From Bartonella raoultii (lineage in GTDB: Bacteria > Pseudomonadota > Alphaproteobacteria > Rhizobiales > Rhizobiaceae), in assembly GCF_019659805.1 (NCBI RefSeq), contig NZ_JAIFRO010000003.1, positions 1 to 64,000 on the forward strand: DNA of 64,000 bases. The letters are read 5' to 3'. Below are positions 8,701 through 14,555 of the stretch, piece after piece. The position numbers were made by a program, and so were the translations under genes. The notes below the pieces were generated by a model. The model was not told the DNA's origin and did no database searches. It saw nothing but the letters and a program-made list of their open reading frames with translations. Position 1 is the first letter of the stretch. Every line of letters starts with the position of its first letter.

Positions 8701-11286
8701 ATAGATAAGATAGAGCAATTAGCAGAAAAAGCGCAAGAAACGGCTACAGCCTCCAAAGAAGCGGCTTCTTATGCGAAACATGATGCCGATCAAGCACAAA
8801 AGAAGGCGCAAAGTTCAGAGAATTTATCCTATCAAGCCTTAAATAAAGCCGAAGAAGCCAAGCAATCGGCGGATGGAGCGAGTATAAAAGCGAGCTTGGC
8901 AGAAATGGCAGCAGAAGAAGCCAAGAAAACCGCCGGCTCCACTTTATCGCAAGCTTATGCCGCCAAAGATGAAGCAGATAAAGCCAAGGAAATAGCGAAT
9001 GGAGCAAGAATAAAATCCAGCTTGGCAGAGAGTGCAGCGGAAGAAGCCAAGAAAACCGCCGGTTCTTCTTTATCACAAGCTTATGCCGCGAAAGATGAGG
9101 CGGGTAAAGCCAAGGAAGCAGCACATGGAGCGAGTATAAAAGCGAGCTTGGCAGAAATGGAAGCAAAAGAAGCCAAGCAATCAGCAAGTTCAGCGTGGAG
9201 AGAAGCCAATGAAGCCAAAGATTCTGTAAAGACTATAAAAGAGAGCGTTTCCAATGCGAAAGATGATGCAGAGCAAGCGCGGCAAACAGCAGAAGAAGCC
9301 AAGCAATCGGCGGATGGAGCACGTCATAAAATCAATGATGTTGAACAGGTTATAGAGACGCTCAAAGCCTCACTTGATTTGGTAAAAACGGATGCATCAG
9401 GAGCCTTGTCAACAGCGCAAAAGGCAGAAACAGCCGCTTCAGTTGCGAAAGAAGAGGCAAGTCAAGCGCAAGAAGTAGGCAAGAATGCGAAGTCGACAGC
9501 AGATGAGGCGCTCACGAAAGCGACAGATGCCAAGAGCCATGCTGAATTGGCAAACACCACCTCCAATGAAGCCAAGACACTTGCCGAGCAAGCCACGAGC
9601 AGGCTCAATTCCCTGAATTTATCGGAAATGCGCCAAAGGGTTAATGCGCTTCAACAAAGTGTAGAACAAGCGCATCAATCGTCACAAACAGCGAGCAACA
9701 AGGCTGAAGAAGCGACCCAACAAGCAAGCCAAGCCAAGAGTTTGGCACAAGAAGCCAAGAATACAGCAGAAGGGGTAAAAAGTAGTTTAGAGACATTAAA
9801 AACGACATCAGAGCAAGCACAAGAGAATGCCTCTGAAGCCCTTCGTATAGCCAAAGAAGTCAAAGCCGCCTCAGAAGGTTCAGATGTTGAGGAAGATGAA
9901 GAAATAAGCGAAACGGCAGATGATGAAGCGATGGCCATAGCGTCCGATGCGCAAACAGTTGCTTATGATGCCCGCTTGAAAGCCATGTCAGCGGATATAA
10001 AAGCCGATAGAGCCGATCGCAATGCGCAGAATGCGAAGGAAGAAGCCAAGAATGCGCAGGAAAAAATCGCGGAAGTGAAGGAAGAAATTACAAAAGCGAA
10101 GAAAGAAATCGAAGAAGCCAAGCAAAGCGCGAGTCATGCAATACGAGAGAATAATAGTACGAAGAGATGGCTCACACAGACATTCCAAAAAACGGAGCAA
10201 TTAGAAAAAGACCTAGACGATATGGATCTTTCTGTGAGCAACGTCTCTAATAACATCCGTACGGTCCAAACGAAGGTGGAAGAAGCAAAAACATTAGCAC
10301 AAGAGTTCAAAACGGCTTGTGAACGTAGCGCTTCTGATCTTCTCAAAAAGTTAAGTTGGAATGTTTTTACCCAGTCCACGCCATTTCTGAAGACAGATAT
10401 AACCAAACGGCTCATTTTAGAAGGAGAAACGCATATTTCTGTCAAGGATGGGAGTGATATACAGCTGGTCAGTTTTACGAGCAGTTCTACAGAGGTCGCG
10501 CTTCCTTCTTCAGGTCTTTCAGCCGGTAAGGATTATTATGTCTATTTGGTGAATGGGGGGAGAGAGGACCAAAAACTGATTGTGTCAGAGTATAAAAGTT
10601 CTCCCCGTGATGCAGACATTTCAACATATAATTGGAAGCAGATAGGCGGTTTTCATACGCTTTGTGCAGATGTTGGCTATTCTGCGTATCATCCTTTATC
10701 CGGTTATAAAGCAGGGGATATTTTACCCCGTTCTGTTTGGTGTCTCAATCATCGCCCGCATTGTTCCCCAGAAGGTATGGTCTACGATCCTAGAAGAGAT
10801 CTTTGGGTGGATATCTATCTTCAATCCGGTAAGGGGGAAGATACCAAATCAGCCTATGGTGTTCCGATCACCAGCAATCGTTCTTATACAGATCATGCCA
10901 AGGATATGATGCAGGTAAAGAAAAGGTTATTGGGTCATGAGGATTTTCTTTCAGCGATGTATGGAAGCAATGAAAATAGCAGTATTGAGGGACAACAAGC
11001 GCCTACACCAGCCCATTCAGGAGGTCATAAGGATACACAAGAACGTCGTATGATTTCGCATATTGGTTGTGAGGATGGTTATGTTTCGCAATATTTATCA
11101 GAGTTTTTCCCCGTTCCCAATCAAAGTGATCCTTCAAAGAGTGATATGCATGTTTTGATTGGTGGTGGGAGTTGGCAGGATGGAGCAGAATGCGGTAGTT
11201 TTTTTCGTCAGAGCGTGCATTCTCGTAATTTTACGGATGAGAAGGTAGGAGCGCGTGGATGCTGTCGTCCACGTCGTTTTATTTGA
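5785..11286 (+). CDS. Giant coiled-coil phage tail fibre with C-type-lectin-like tip
   Basis: A 1833-residue protein with three parts. Residues 1-52 form a globular N-terminus (PHHTHEYYLPTATKEEIIEG) that probably docks on the tail. Residues about 55-1510 are one almost uninterrupted Ala/Glu/Lys/Ser/Gln-rich coiled coil built from EAK, SEEAK and ANEAK-like repeats, with few prolines or aromatics; three 42-residue copies are nearly identical. Residues about 1525-1833 are globular, aromatic- and glycine-rich, ending VLIGGGSWQDGAECGSF and then VGARGCCRPRRF. That ending resembles the C-type-lectin/formylglycine-enzyme fold of phage receptor-binding tips such as Mtd (family knowledge, not searched). 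Start ATG 5785 follows AAGGAAGC. At 1.5 angstrom per residue the rod could span about 0.2 micrometres. It is very likely a receptor-binding fibre. Confidence 0.8.
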   Translation: MSIPHHTHEYYLPTATKEEIIEGRSQDTVVVPKLLGTACLYSYETFAPLEQVVDVRKEVETATARANGAQQKAEESKRLSEQALTEVQRTVESVGNALTRANSAQESAGRAEQTASEAKTTAAEAQLVSAEAKLKSEAAERLSQETQTIASKAKRISESAQAAVEKNISEVDTAKGLLSSGLATVTQAKQESESALRIAREAKAESSQALTASGLAQSTSEESKTVSQRAEASAREAEQSSLIAKNGALEAKQIADAAKLLSEESKTLSELSKTASDQSLLVSTQAKQASEEASKQASEALSKSVESRALSEEAKKIATEGIREVKQEVSSISKVAMQAEQTATETTQVAATAVATCHEVKTVSQRAKSVAETAQQVATEAKELAESFKGVAEGASRTANEAKEASERALRSSHQAESSSNSAQQVATEAKRLAEQAVSSVTEVTKTAQQVASSVETAVSLSQETRSLAERAQSLSGEAQATASKALSKAEECEAASGEASRVSLEAKQISETVQATVTSLQSSVDKAVSEAADGKSKAAEAKQLALEAKDASTNALTSSRDAKEHSSQALTTAHDAKTASLASQKKSEEVAGIANEAKSLVDRAVLDASAAKQASTSALTASSDAKQQASEAVVFVKEAKSVCEESKALSDKAIKVSTEAQQASEASRTASLDAQATAGLASTTANDAKSIAERAHSLSEEAKSLAQESKARFESVQQKIEDIKEVSDTALSTANAAKQTGEETSKQASEALTKSVEAKALSEEAKSVSETARRKANEAEQAASEASKVALEAKAVAERAVVTDGETLRGGEALKSLVEEVKKKAETAESLASEAKESASQSLLASNHARSESATAVNTANDAKSKAEEAKTLSEASKSMSSDAKQLATQAKETLTSALTETRDVKEQVEAAKRISEEVKQELIGLKTSSDLALSTANAAKATGDQASQQATEAKSLAEDAKSVSDKLQSKIDKIEQLAEKAQETATASKEAASYAKHDADQAQKKAQSSENLSYQALNKAEEAKQSADGASIKASLAEMAAEEAKKTAGSTLSQAYAAKDEADKAKEIANGARIKSSLAESAAEEAKKTAGSSLSQAYAAKDEAGKAKEAAHGASIKASLAEMEAKEAKQSASSAWREANEAKDSVKTIKESVSNAKDDAEQARQTAEEAKQSADGARHKINDVEQVIETLKASLDLVKTDASGALSTAQKAETAASVAKEEASQAQEVGKNAKSTADEALTKATDAKSHAELANTTSNEAKTLAEQATSRLNSLNLSEMRQRVNALQQSVEQAHQSSQTASNKAEEATQQASQAKSLAQEAKNTAEGVKSSLETLKTTSEQAQENASEALRIAKEVKAASEGSDVEEDEEISETADDEAMAIASDAQTVAYDARLKAMSADIKADRADRNAQNAKEEAKNAQEKIAEVKEEITKAKKEIEEAKQSASHAIRENNSTKRWLTQTFQKTEQLEKDLDDMDLSVSNVSNNIRTVQTKVEEAKTLAQEFKTACERSASDLLKKLSWNVFTQSTPFLKTDITKRLILEGETHISVKDGSDIQLVSFTSSSTEVALPSSGLSAGKDYYVYLVNGGREDQKLIVSEYKSSPRDADISTYNWKQIGGFHTLCADVGYSAYHPLSGYKAGDILPRSVWCLNHRPHCSPEGMVYDPRRDLWVDIYLQSGKGEDTKSAYGVPITSNRSYTDHAKDMMQVKKRLLGHEDFLSAMYGSNENSSIEGQQAPTPAHSGGHKDTQERRMISHIGCEDGYVSQYLSEFFPVPNQSDPSKSDMHVLIGGGSWQDGAECGSFFRQSVHSRNFTDEKVGARGCCRPRRFI
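8875..9252 (+). repeat. Three tandem 126-bp repeats inside the fibre gene
   Basis: The word GGAGC(G/A)AG(T/A)ATAAAA recurs at 8875, 9001 and 9127, exactly 126 bases (42 codons) apart. Copies one and two are close along their whole length (EEAKKTAG and LSQAYAAKDEA in both); the third diverges after about 20 codons. The period is a multiple of seven, so unit gain or loss would keep the coiled-coil register. Confidence 0.85.
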
Positions 11287-11322
11287 GAAACTTCATAGAA
11301 GGATCCAGTCTCATTTTTATTC

Positions 11323-11348
11323 AGCCTCACTTTTGTGGGGCTTTTTTT
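11323..11348 (+). terminator. Rho-independent terminator between fibre and lysis genes
   Basis: AGCCTCAC (11323-11330), TTTT loop and GTGGGGCT (11335-11342) form an 8-bp stem with one G-U pair, followed at once by a run of T to 11348. It ends three bases before the Shine-Dalgarno of the endolysin. Confidence 0.8.
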
Positions 11349-11360
11349 ATGGAGGAGCAA

Positions 11361-12023
11361 ATGCGCAAGATATCGAAGGAAGGTTTAGAGCTTATTAAAC
11401 AATGGGAAGGTTTACGCTTAGAGGCTTATAGAGATGAGGCATGTGTGTGGACGATTGGTTATGGTCACACCAGTTATGCGGGCAAACCTTTGGTGCATAA
11501 GGGCATGTGTATTACGAAAGAACAAGCCGAAGAGATACTTTGTAAAGATTTAGAGCAATTTGAGCATGCGGTAGAGCAGTTTGTCATGGTTTCGTTAACG
11601 GATGCGCAATTCGCGGCATTGGTGTCGTTTTGTTATAATGTAGGCACAACCGCCTTTTGCCAATCGACCTTATTAAAAAAGCTCAATAAAGGGGATTATG
11701 AAGCTGTTCCTACAGAATTACAGAAATGGAATAAGGTAGGAGGTAAACCGCTTCAAGGATTAGTCAATCGTCGCGCCGCTGAAGCAGGGTTATGGGCCAA
11801 GGGATCTTATGTTTGTTCCAATTATCAAAAGGTAGAAACGAAAGAGAGGAGCGGTTTGTTCAAGATAGAAGCGCTTGCACCGATTATAGGGTCCTGTTCA
11901 GGGCTTGGAGGGCTTTTTGCAGGCAATGGTCCTATCCAATGGGTTTTGGCAGGGATGATGGTTCTAGCTGCTGTAACAGGGGTTTTTATAGTCACAAAAC
12001 GCTTTAAGGAACAGCGGTTATGA
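11361..12023 (+). CDS. Phage endolysin, GH24 muramidase with C-terminal membrane anchor
   Basis: A 220-residue T4/R21-type lysozyme that cleaves the glycan strands of peptidoglycan. The catalytic triad has canonical spacing: E16 (KQWEGLRL), D25 (AYRDEA) and T31 in WTIGYGHT. The family core runs to about residue 150 (VNRRAAEAGLW). After a linker, residues about 192-214 form a transmembrane helix (WVLAGMMVLAAVTGVFIV) with a basic tail. There is no N-terminal signal or SAR helix, so targeting may use the C-terminal anchor. The ATG at 11361 is chosen because GGAGGAG sits just before it; the frame opens earlier, inside the fibre gene and the terminator. Its stop overlaps the next ATG (ATGA). Confidence 0.9.
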   Translation: MRKISKEGLELIKQWEGLRLEAYRDEACVWTIGYGHTSYAGKPLVHKGMCITKEQAEEILCKDLEQFEHAVEQFVMVSLTDAQFAALVSFCYNVGTTAFCQSTLLKKLNKGDYEAVPTELQKWNKVGGKPLQGLVNRRAAEAGLWAKGSYVCSNYQKVETKERSGLFKIEALAPIIGSCSGLGGLFAGNGPIQWVLAGMMVLAAVTGVFIVTKRFKEQRL

Positions 12024-12247
12024 TTTTATATCTTAAAAGAAATCTGTCTTTTCTGTTAACGGCTATAGCCGTTTTTTTTATAGCTTTGGCTAAAGCCTTT
12101 CACCTTGGAAAGAAGAGCGAGCGTCAAAAGCAGGTAGAGACAGCATTAAAGAGAGCGACAACACGTTTTGAGGTTGAAAATGAAGTTAATCAAAAAAGTG
12201 ATAGTGGTGTGCGTGCTGCTCTGTCTCGTTGGATGCGGGACAAATAG
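12020..12247 (+). CDS. Inner-membrane spanin (Rz-like)
   Basis: A 75-residue protein with an N-terminal transmembrane helix (residues about 8-27, LSFLLTAIAVFFIALAKAFH) followed by a charged helix (KKSERQKQVETALKRATTRF) and the end LSRWMRDK. The layout (one membrane anchor plus periplasmic helix) is that of an i-spanin. The gene overlaps the endolysin by four bases and contains the start of a lipoprotein gene in another frame, the hallmark of Rz/Rz1 pairs. Similar pairs ending in RWMRD occur in Rhizobiales phages as far as I remember. Spanins fuse inner and outer membranes in the last lysis step. The role is inferred from architecture and context. Confidence 0.7.
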   Translation: MILYLKRNLSFLLTAIAVFFIALAKAFHLGKKSERQKQVETALKRATTRFEVENEVNQKSDSGVRAALSRWMRDK

Positions 12248-12383
12248 ATCAGTTTCTTGTGTTGGTTGGTTGCCCATTTATTTAGATCAACAGGATGTTC
12301 AGGTCATCAGTTCTCACCTCGCAAGGGATATTTTAAAGCATAATCAACAGGGGGCTCACGTGTGTGGTTGGCAAGATGGTTAA
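12180..12383 (+). CDS. Outer-membrane lipoprotein spanin (Rz1-like), nested in the Rz-like gene
   Basis: A 67-residue lipoprotein starting at ATG 12180, inside the last third of the i-spanin gene in a different frame. The signal peptide MKLIKKVIVVCVLLCLVGC ends in a lipobox (LVGC) with acylation at C19. The mature part has WLPIYLDQQDVQVISS and LKHNQQGAHVCGW, a pattern I associate with small lipoproteins next to lysis genes of alphaproteobacterial phages. The nested reading frame, size and lipobox together support an o-spanin. It has two further cysteines in the mature chain that could cross-link. The gene's stop overlaps the start of the next gene. Confidence 0.7.
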   Translation: MKLIKKVIVVCVLLCLVGCGTNRSVSCVGWLPIYLDQQDVQVISSHLARDILKHNQQGAHVCGWQDG

Positions 12384-12594
12384 GAAACAAAGCAGAAAAG
12401 AACAAGATTTAACAGAAAAAGAACGCCAACTGCTCCTTGAGATGCTGGAGACCTATCAAGGCTTAAAGATGATGTCACGTCTTATGAAATGGGGAGCCTT
12501 TGCTGTCTTTATCTTTGTCATGGATTTTTCCCGTTTCATAGATGCCATAGAAAATAGCTTCTCACACTTAAAAAGATGGATAACAAAAAGTTAG
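12376..12594 (+). CDS. Small membrane protein, holin candidate
   Basis: A 72-residue protein from ATG 12376, overlapping the spanin stop by eight bases. The N-terminus is very hydrophilic (KKQSRKEQDLTEKERQLLLE), and there is one hydrophobic segment near residues 34-50 (MKWGAFAVFIFVMDFSRF) and a basic end (SHLKRWITKS). The single hydrophobic segment, basic C-terminus and position in the lysis operon suit a holin-like protein, but no holin family is recognised. It could also be an unrelated membrane protein. It is the last gene of the phage operon. Confidence 0.5.
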   Translation: MVKKQSRKEQDLTEKERQLLLEMLETYQGLKMMSRLMKWGAFAVFIFVMDFSRFIDAIENSFSHLKRWITKS

Positions 12595-12617
12595 ATATTT
12601 CTTCTTTAAAAAAGAGA

Positions 12618-12650
12618 TTGATATTAATCATAAGTTAAACTATGTTTAAC
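12618..12650 (+). promoter_or_regulatory. Promoter and palindromic operator of the toxin-antitoxin operon
   Basis: GTTAAAC-TAT-GTTTAAC (12634-12650) is a perfect inverted repeat with 7-bp arms. It overlaps a possible promoter, TTGATA (12618-12623), 17-base spacer, TATGTT (12641-12646), upstream of dinJ. Ribbon-helix-helix antitoxins usually repress from such palindromes; binding here is inferred. Confidence 0.6.
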
Positions 12651-12696
12651 TGTGTTATACAATATATAATCACTCAAATTTTAGAGAGGAGACATT

Positions 12697-12942
12697 ATGA
12701 GTGTAAAAAGTGAACTTATAGCAGCTAAAGTAGATATAAATCTAAAAAGCGCATTTATGGCTATAGCTGAAAGAAAACATCGTCCAGCATCTCAAATTTT
12801 ACGTGATCTGATTCGTATTTACGTTGAAAATAATAAAATACCTAATCAGGAAACGCTTGAAACTTTTCACAAAACAGACAGAAATGAAGATGTTTTTTAT
12901 GCTAAAAATATTGCTGATTTGATGAAGCAACTGGACATCTAA
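12697..12942 (+). CDS. dinJ: DinJ/RelB-type antitoxin
   Basis: An 81-residue antitoxin. The N-terminal ribbon-helix-helix region (residues about 3-48) has the expected beta strand (ELIAAKVDINLKSAFMAIAE) and a second helix PASQILRDLIRIYVEN; the acidic, flexible C-terminus (DRNEDVFYAKNIADLMKQLD) would wrap the toxin. It is followed after two bases by a YafQ-type toxin, the standard DinJ-YafQ order. GAGAGGAG precedes the ATG. Autoregulation through the palindrome upstream is expected. The pair lies in prophage-derived DNA and could help keep the island. Confidence 0.85.
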   Translation: MSVKSELIAAKVDINLKSAFMAIAERKHRPASQILRDLIRIYVENNKIPNQETLETFHKTDRNEDVFYAKNIADLMKQLDI

Positions 12943-12944
12943 TT

Positions 12945-13214
12945 ATGCGTTCAGTGAGTTATTCAGGAAAGTTTAAAAGGGATGTAAGACGGGCAAAAAA
13001 ACGTGGAAAAGATATGCAAAAGCTTATAGAAGTTATGCAACTTCTAATTCATAAGCAGCAATTGCCGACTATTTTAAATGATCACGCATTACAAGGCAAT
13101 TGGAAGCCTCGTAGAGACCTTCATATAGAGCCAGATTGGTTGTTAATTCATATAGTTGATGAAGAGCGTGTCCATTTTGATAGGACAGGTACGCACTCAG
13201 ATTTATTTAAGTAA
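12945..13214 (+). CDS. yafQ: YafQ-family mRNA interferase toxin
   Basis: An 89-residue RelE/ParE-superfamily toxin that cuts mRNA on the ribosome. All residues that matter in E. coli YafQ are present with the same spacing: H47, H60, D64, W65, R80, H84 and F88 (E. coli H50, H63, D67, W68, R83, H87, F91), in the blocks DLHIEPDWLLIH and RTGTHSDLF. The N-terminus is highly basic (FKRDVRRAKKRGKDM), as in the family. It is complete, so probably functional. It follows dinJ by two bases and is translationally coupled. Confidence 0.9.
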   Translation: MRSVSYSGKFKRDVRRAKKRGKDMQKLIEVMQLLIHKQQLPTILNDHALQGNWKPRRDLHIEPDWLLIHIVDEERVHFDRTGTHSDLFK

Positions 13215-13325
13215 AAAGTCAATTATGAATTCTCAAAAAATTTCTGATTCGCAATAATTGAAGAAAATTTTGAAAATATTTGTTAGAATCAGAAGAAATC
13301 TTTCTTCTCTAACAGGACTTTTTAG

Positions 13326-13694
13326 ATGGTTACACCATTTGGTAAAATCTTACGAAAACTTCGTATTGATCACTCAGAACGCCTTTTAGATATGGCTAAA
13401 AAATTAGGTGTATCTGTAGCGTTTTTATCTTCTGTAGAAATTGGCAAAAAATCAGTACCTATTGGAATGGAAGAGAAGATCATAGAGCTTTATAGCTTGG
13501 ATCAAGAGAGAGCTAGTCTCTTAAGAAGAGAGGCTGATGCTTGTCGTAAGAGTTTTACCATTAAATCTTCTGATTCATTTCGTTCTGAAATTCTTGGTAT
13601 GTTTGTTAGAAGTTTAGAGAGTTTTTCATCACAAGACTTAGTAGAATTTAAAAAATTCTTGGAGACAGTTAGCAAAAAAGGAAGTGCTTTTTAG
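13326..13694 (+). CDS. XRE-family helix-turn-helix regulator
   Basis: A 122-residue protein with an N-terminal Cro/C1-type HTH (residues about 5-60): FGKILRKLRIDHSERLLDMA, then KKLGVSVAFLSSVEIGKKSV, where the recognition helix lies. The C-terminal half (SDSFRSEILGMFVRSLESFS) is helical with no metal or protease motif, so it is not a LexA-like cleavable repressor. It lies 111 bp after yafQ in its own transcription unit and before the tRNA-Glu. It could be a phage immunity repressor or antitoxin-like regulator; no partner toxin follows. The DNA-binding class is sure; the target is unknown. Confidence 0.75.
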   Translation: MVTPFGKILRKLRIDHSERLLDMAKKLGVSVAFLSSVEIGKKSVPIGMEEKIIELYSLDQERASLLRREADACRKSFTIKSSDSFRSEILGMFVRSLESFSSQDLVEFKKFLETVSKKGSAF

Positions 13695-13763
13695 CTATAT
13701 ATTCGAAAATCCTATTCCCATACTGTTATTCTAGCATCCCTTATTGTTATTTATATAAATAAA

Positions 13764-13780
13764 ATCAATATGTTATTGAT
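13764..13780 (-). terminator. Possible terminator of tRNA-Glu
   Basis: ATCAATA-TGT-TATTGAT is a perfect 7-bp inverted repeat. On the minus strand it lies 15 bases after the tRNA CCA end and is followed by a T-rich stretch. The stem is weak because it is AT-rich. Confidence 0.4.
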
Positions 13781-13794
13781 ATAAGAAGAGGTTA

Positions 13795-13869
13795 TGGTAC
13801 GCCCAAGGGGAATCGAACCCCTGTTTCCGCCGTGAAAGGGCGATGTCCTAACCGCTAGACGATGGGCGC
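13795..13869 (-). tRNA. tRNA-Glu (anticodon UUC)
   Basis: The minus strand reads GCGCCCATCGTCTAGCGGTT, then a CCCTTTCACGG anticodon arm (TTC), a GGGGTTCGATTCCCC T arm, the matching acceptor TGGGCGT (closing pair G-U) and an encoded CCA, 75 bases in total. All stems pair. The 3' end faces the prophage-derived region, so this tRNA is a candidate integration site. Confidence 0.97.
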
Positions 13870-14555
13870 AAACCAATGATCAGGCTTATAGAGAGGATCT
13901 TTTTACTTCGCAAGCCCTCTATGCAATTTTTTTTAAAAAAACATGTTTTAAATGCATTCTTTGGAGATTTCTTTTTTTATTTTCTCGAGTTTTTGCAAAA
14001 AATAGAAAGCAGAGTTAGAGACTCTGAAAGAAAGTTTTCATGTGATGATTATGAAAATTGAATAATATTTTTTATGATTCCTTATTACAGAAGTAGCTGT
14101 ACAGGATAAAATCAGTAATTTAAATGAGTTGAATGCTATTTATATCATTTGGGACAAATTATGAGATGAATGGATGATAATTTTTTTTTAAATTTTTCAC
14201 TCTCAAAGAGCTTTTATGAAATTTCTCTTCAAGAGATTATAAATCAAAAAATAATTCTTCTTTATATCCCTATTGTTTGAAAGCGATATGAAATAAACTG
14301 TGTTGTTTACAACTAAAAAGTTATGTGATGCACTCATTGGTCAATTGTAATGTCTAAGTTCATTAATTTTAGAGCATTCTTTATTTTAATAAATATGAAT
14401 ATTTGTATGCTTTGGAAATTTTGATTGAATAAAGAGTTGCTATTATACTAAGAAAAGATCAAGACAAGTAGAGAAGGGGTGCTTTAGCTTTATTGGTGTT
14501 AGTTGATGCATCATTTAAACGTTTTTTTATGAAAAGAGGGATAAGTAATTAGATA
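13870..14555. other. Long AT-rich gap before hom
   Basis: No convincing gene is visible; a 61-codon open frame at 13876-14061 has low-complexity Phe/Leu/Lys content and no family resemblance. The hom promoter candidate lies near the right end. Confidence 0.4.
14421..14449 (+). promoter_or_regulatory. Candidate sigma70 promoter of hom
   Basis: TTGATT (14421-14426), 17-base spacer, TATACT (14444-14449), about 100 bases before the hom start. It is the best promoter match in this gap. Confidence 0.5.

Noticed and set aside
8875-9252. Tandem repeats considered as a CRISPR array
   Set aside because: The 126-bp units are contiguous, coding and in frame, with no spacers and no cas genes nearby.
5910-9938. 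Many long antisense open frames opposite the fibre gene (for example 5910-6581, 7170-7475, 7536-7916, 8744-9187)
   Set aside because: They are the mirror of a repetitive Ala/Glu/Lys codon pattern (rich in Ala, Ser, Leu and Cys), have no ribosome binding sites and no family resemblance.
11153-11286. Complete diversity-generating retroelement
   Set aside because: No reverse transcriptase, accessory gene or template repeat is present in the window; only the target-like fold is suggested.
13876-14061. 61-codon open frame between tRNA-Glu and hom
   Set aside because: Low-complexity Phe/Leu/Lys composition, no credible ribosome binding site, and it begins right at the tRNA 5' flank.
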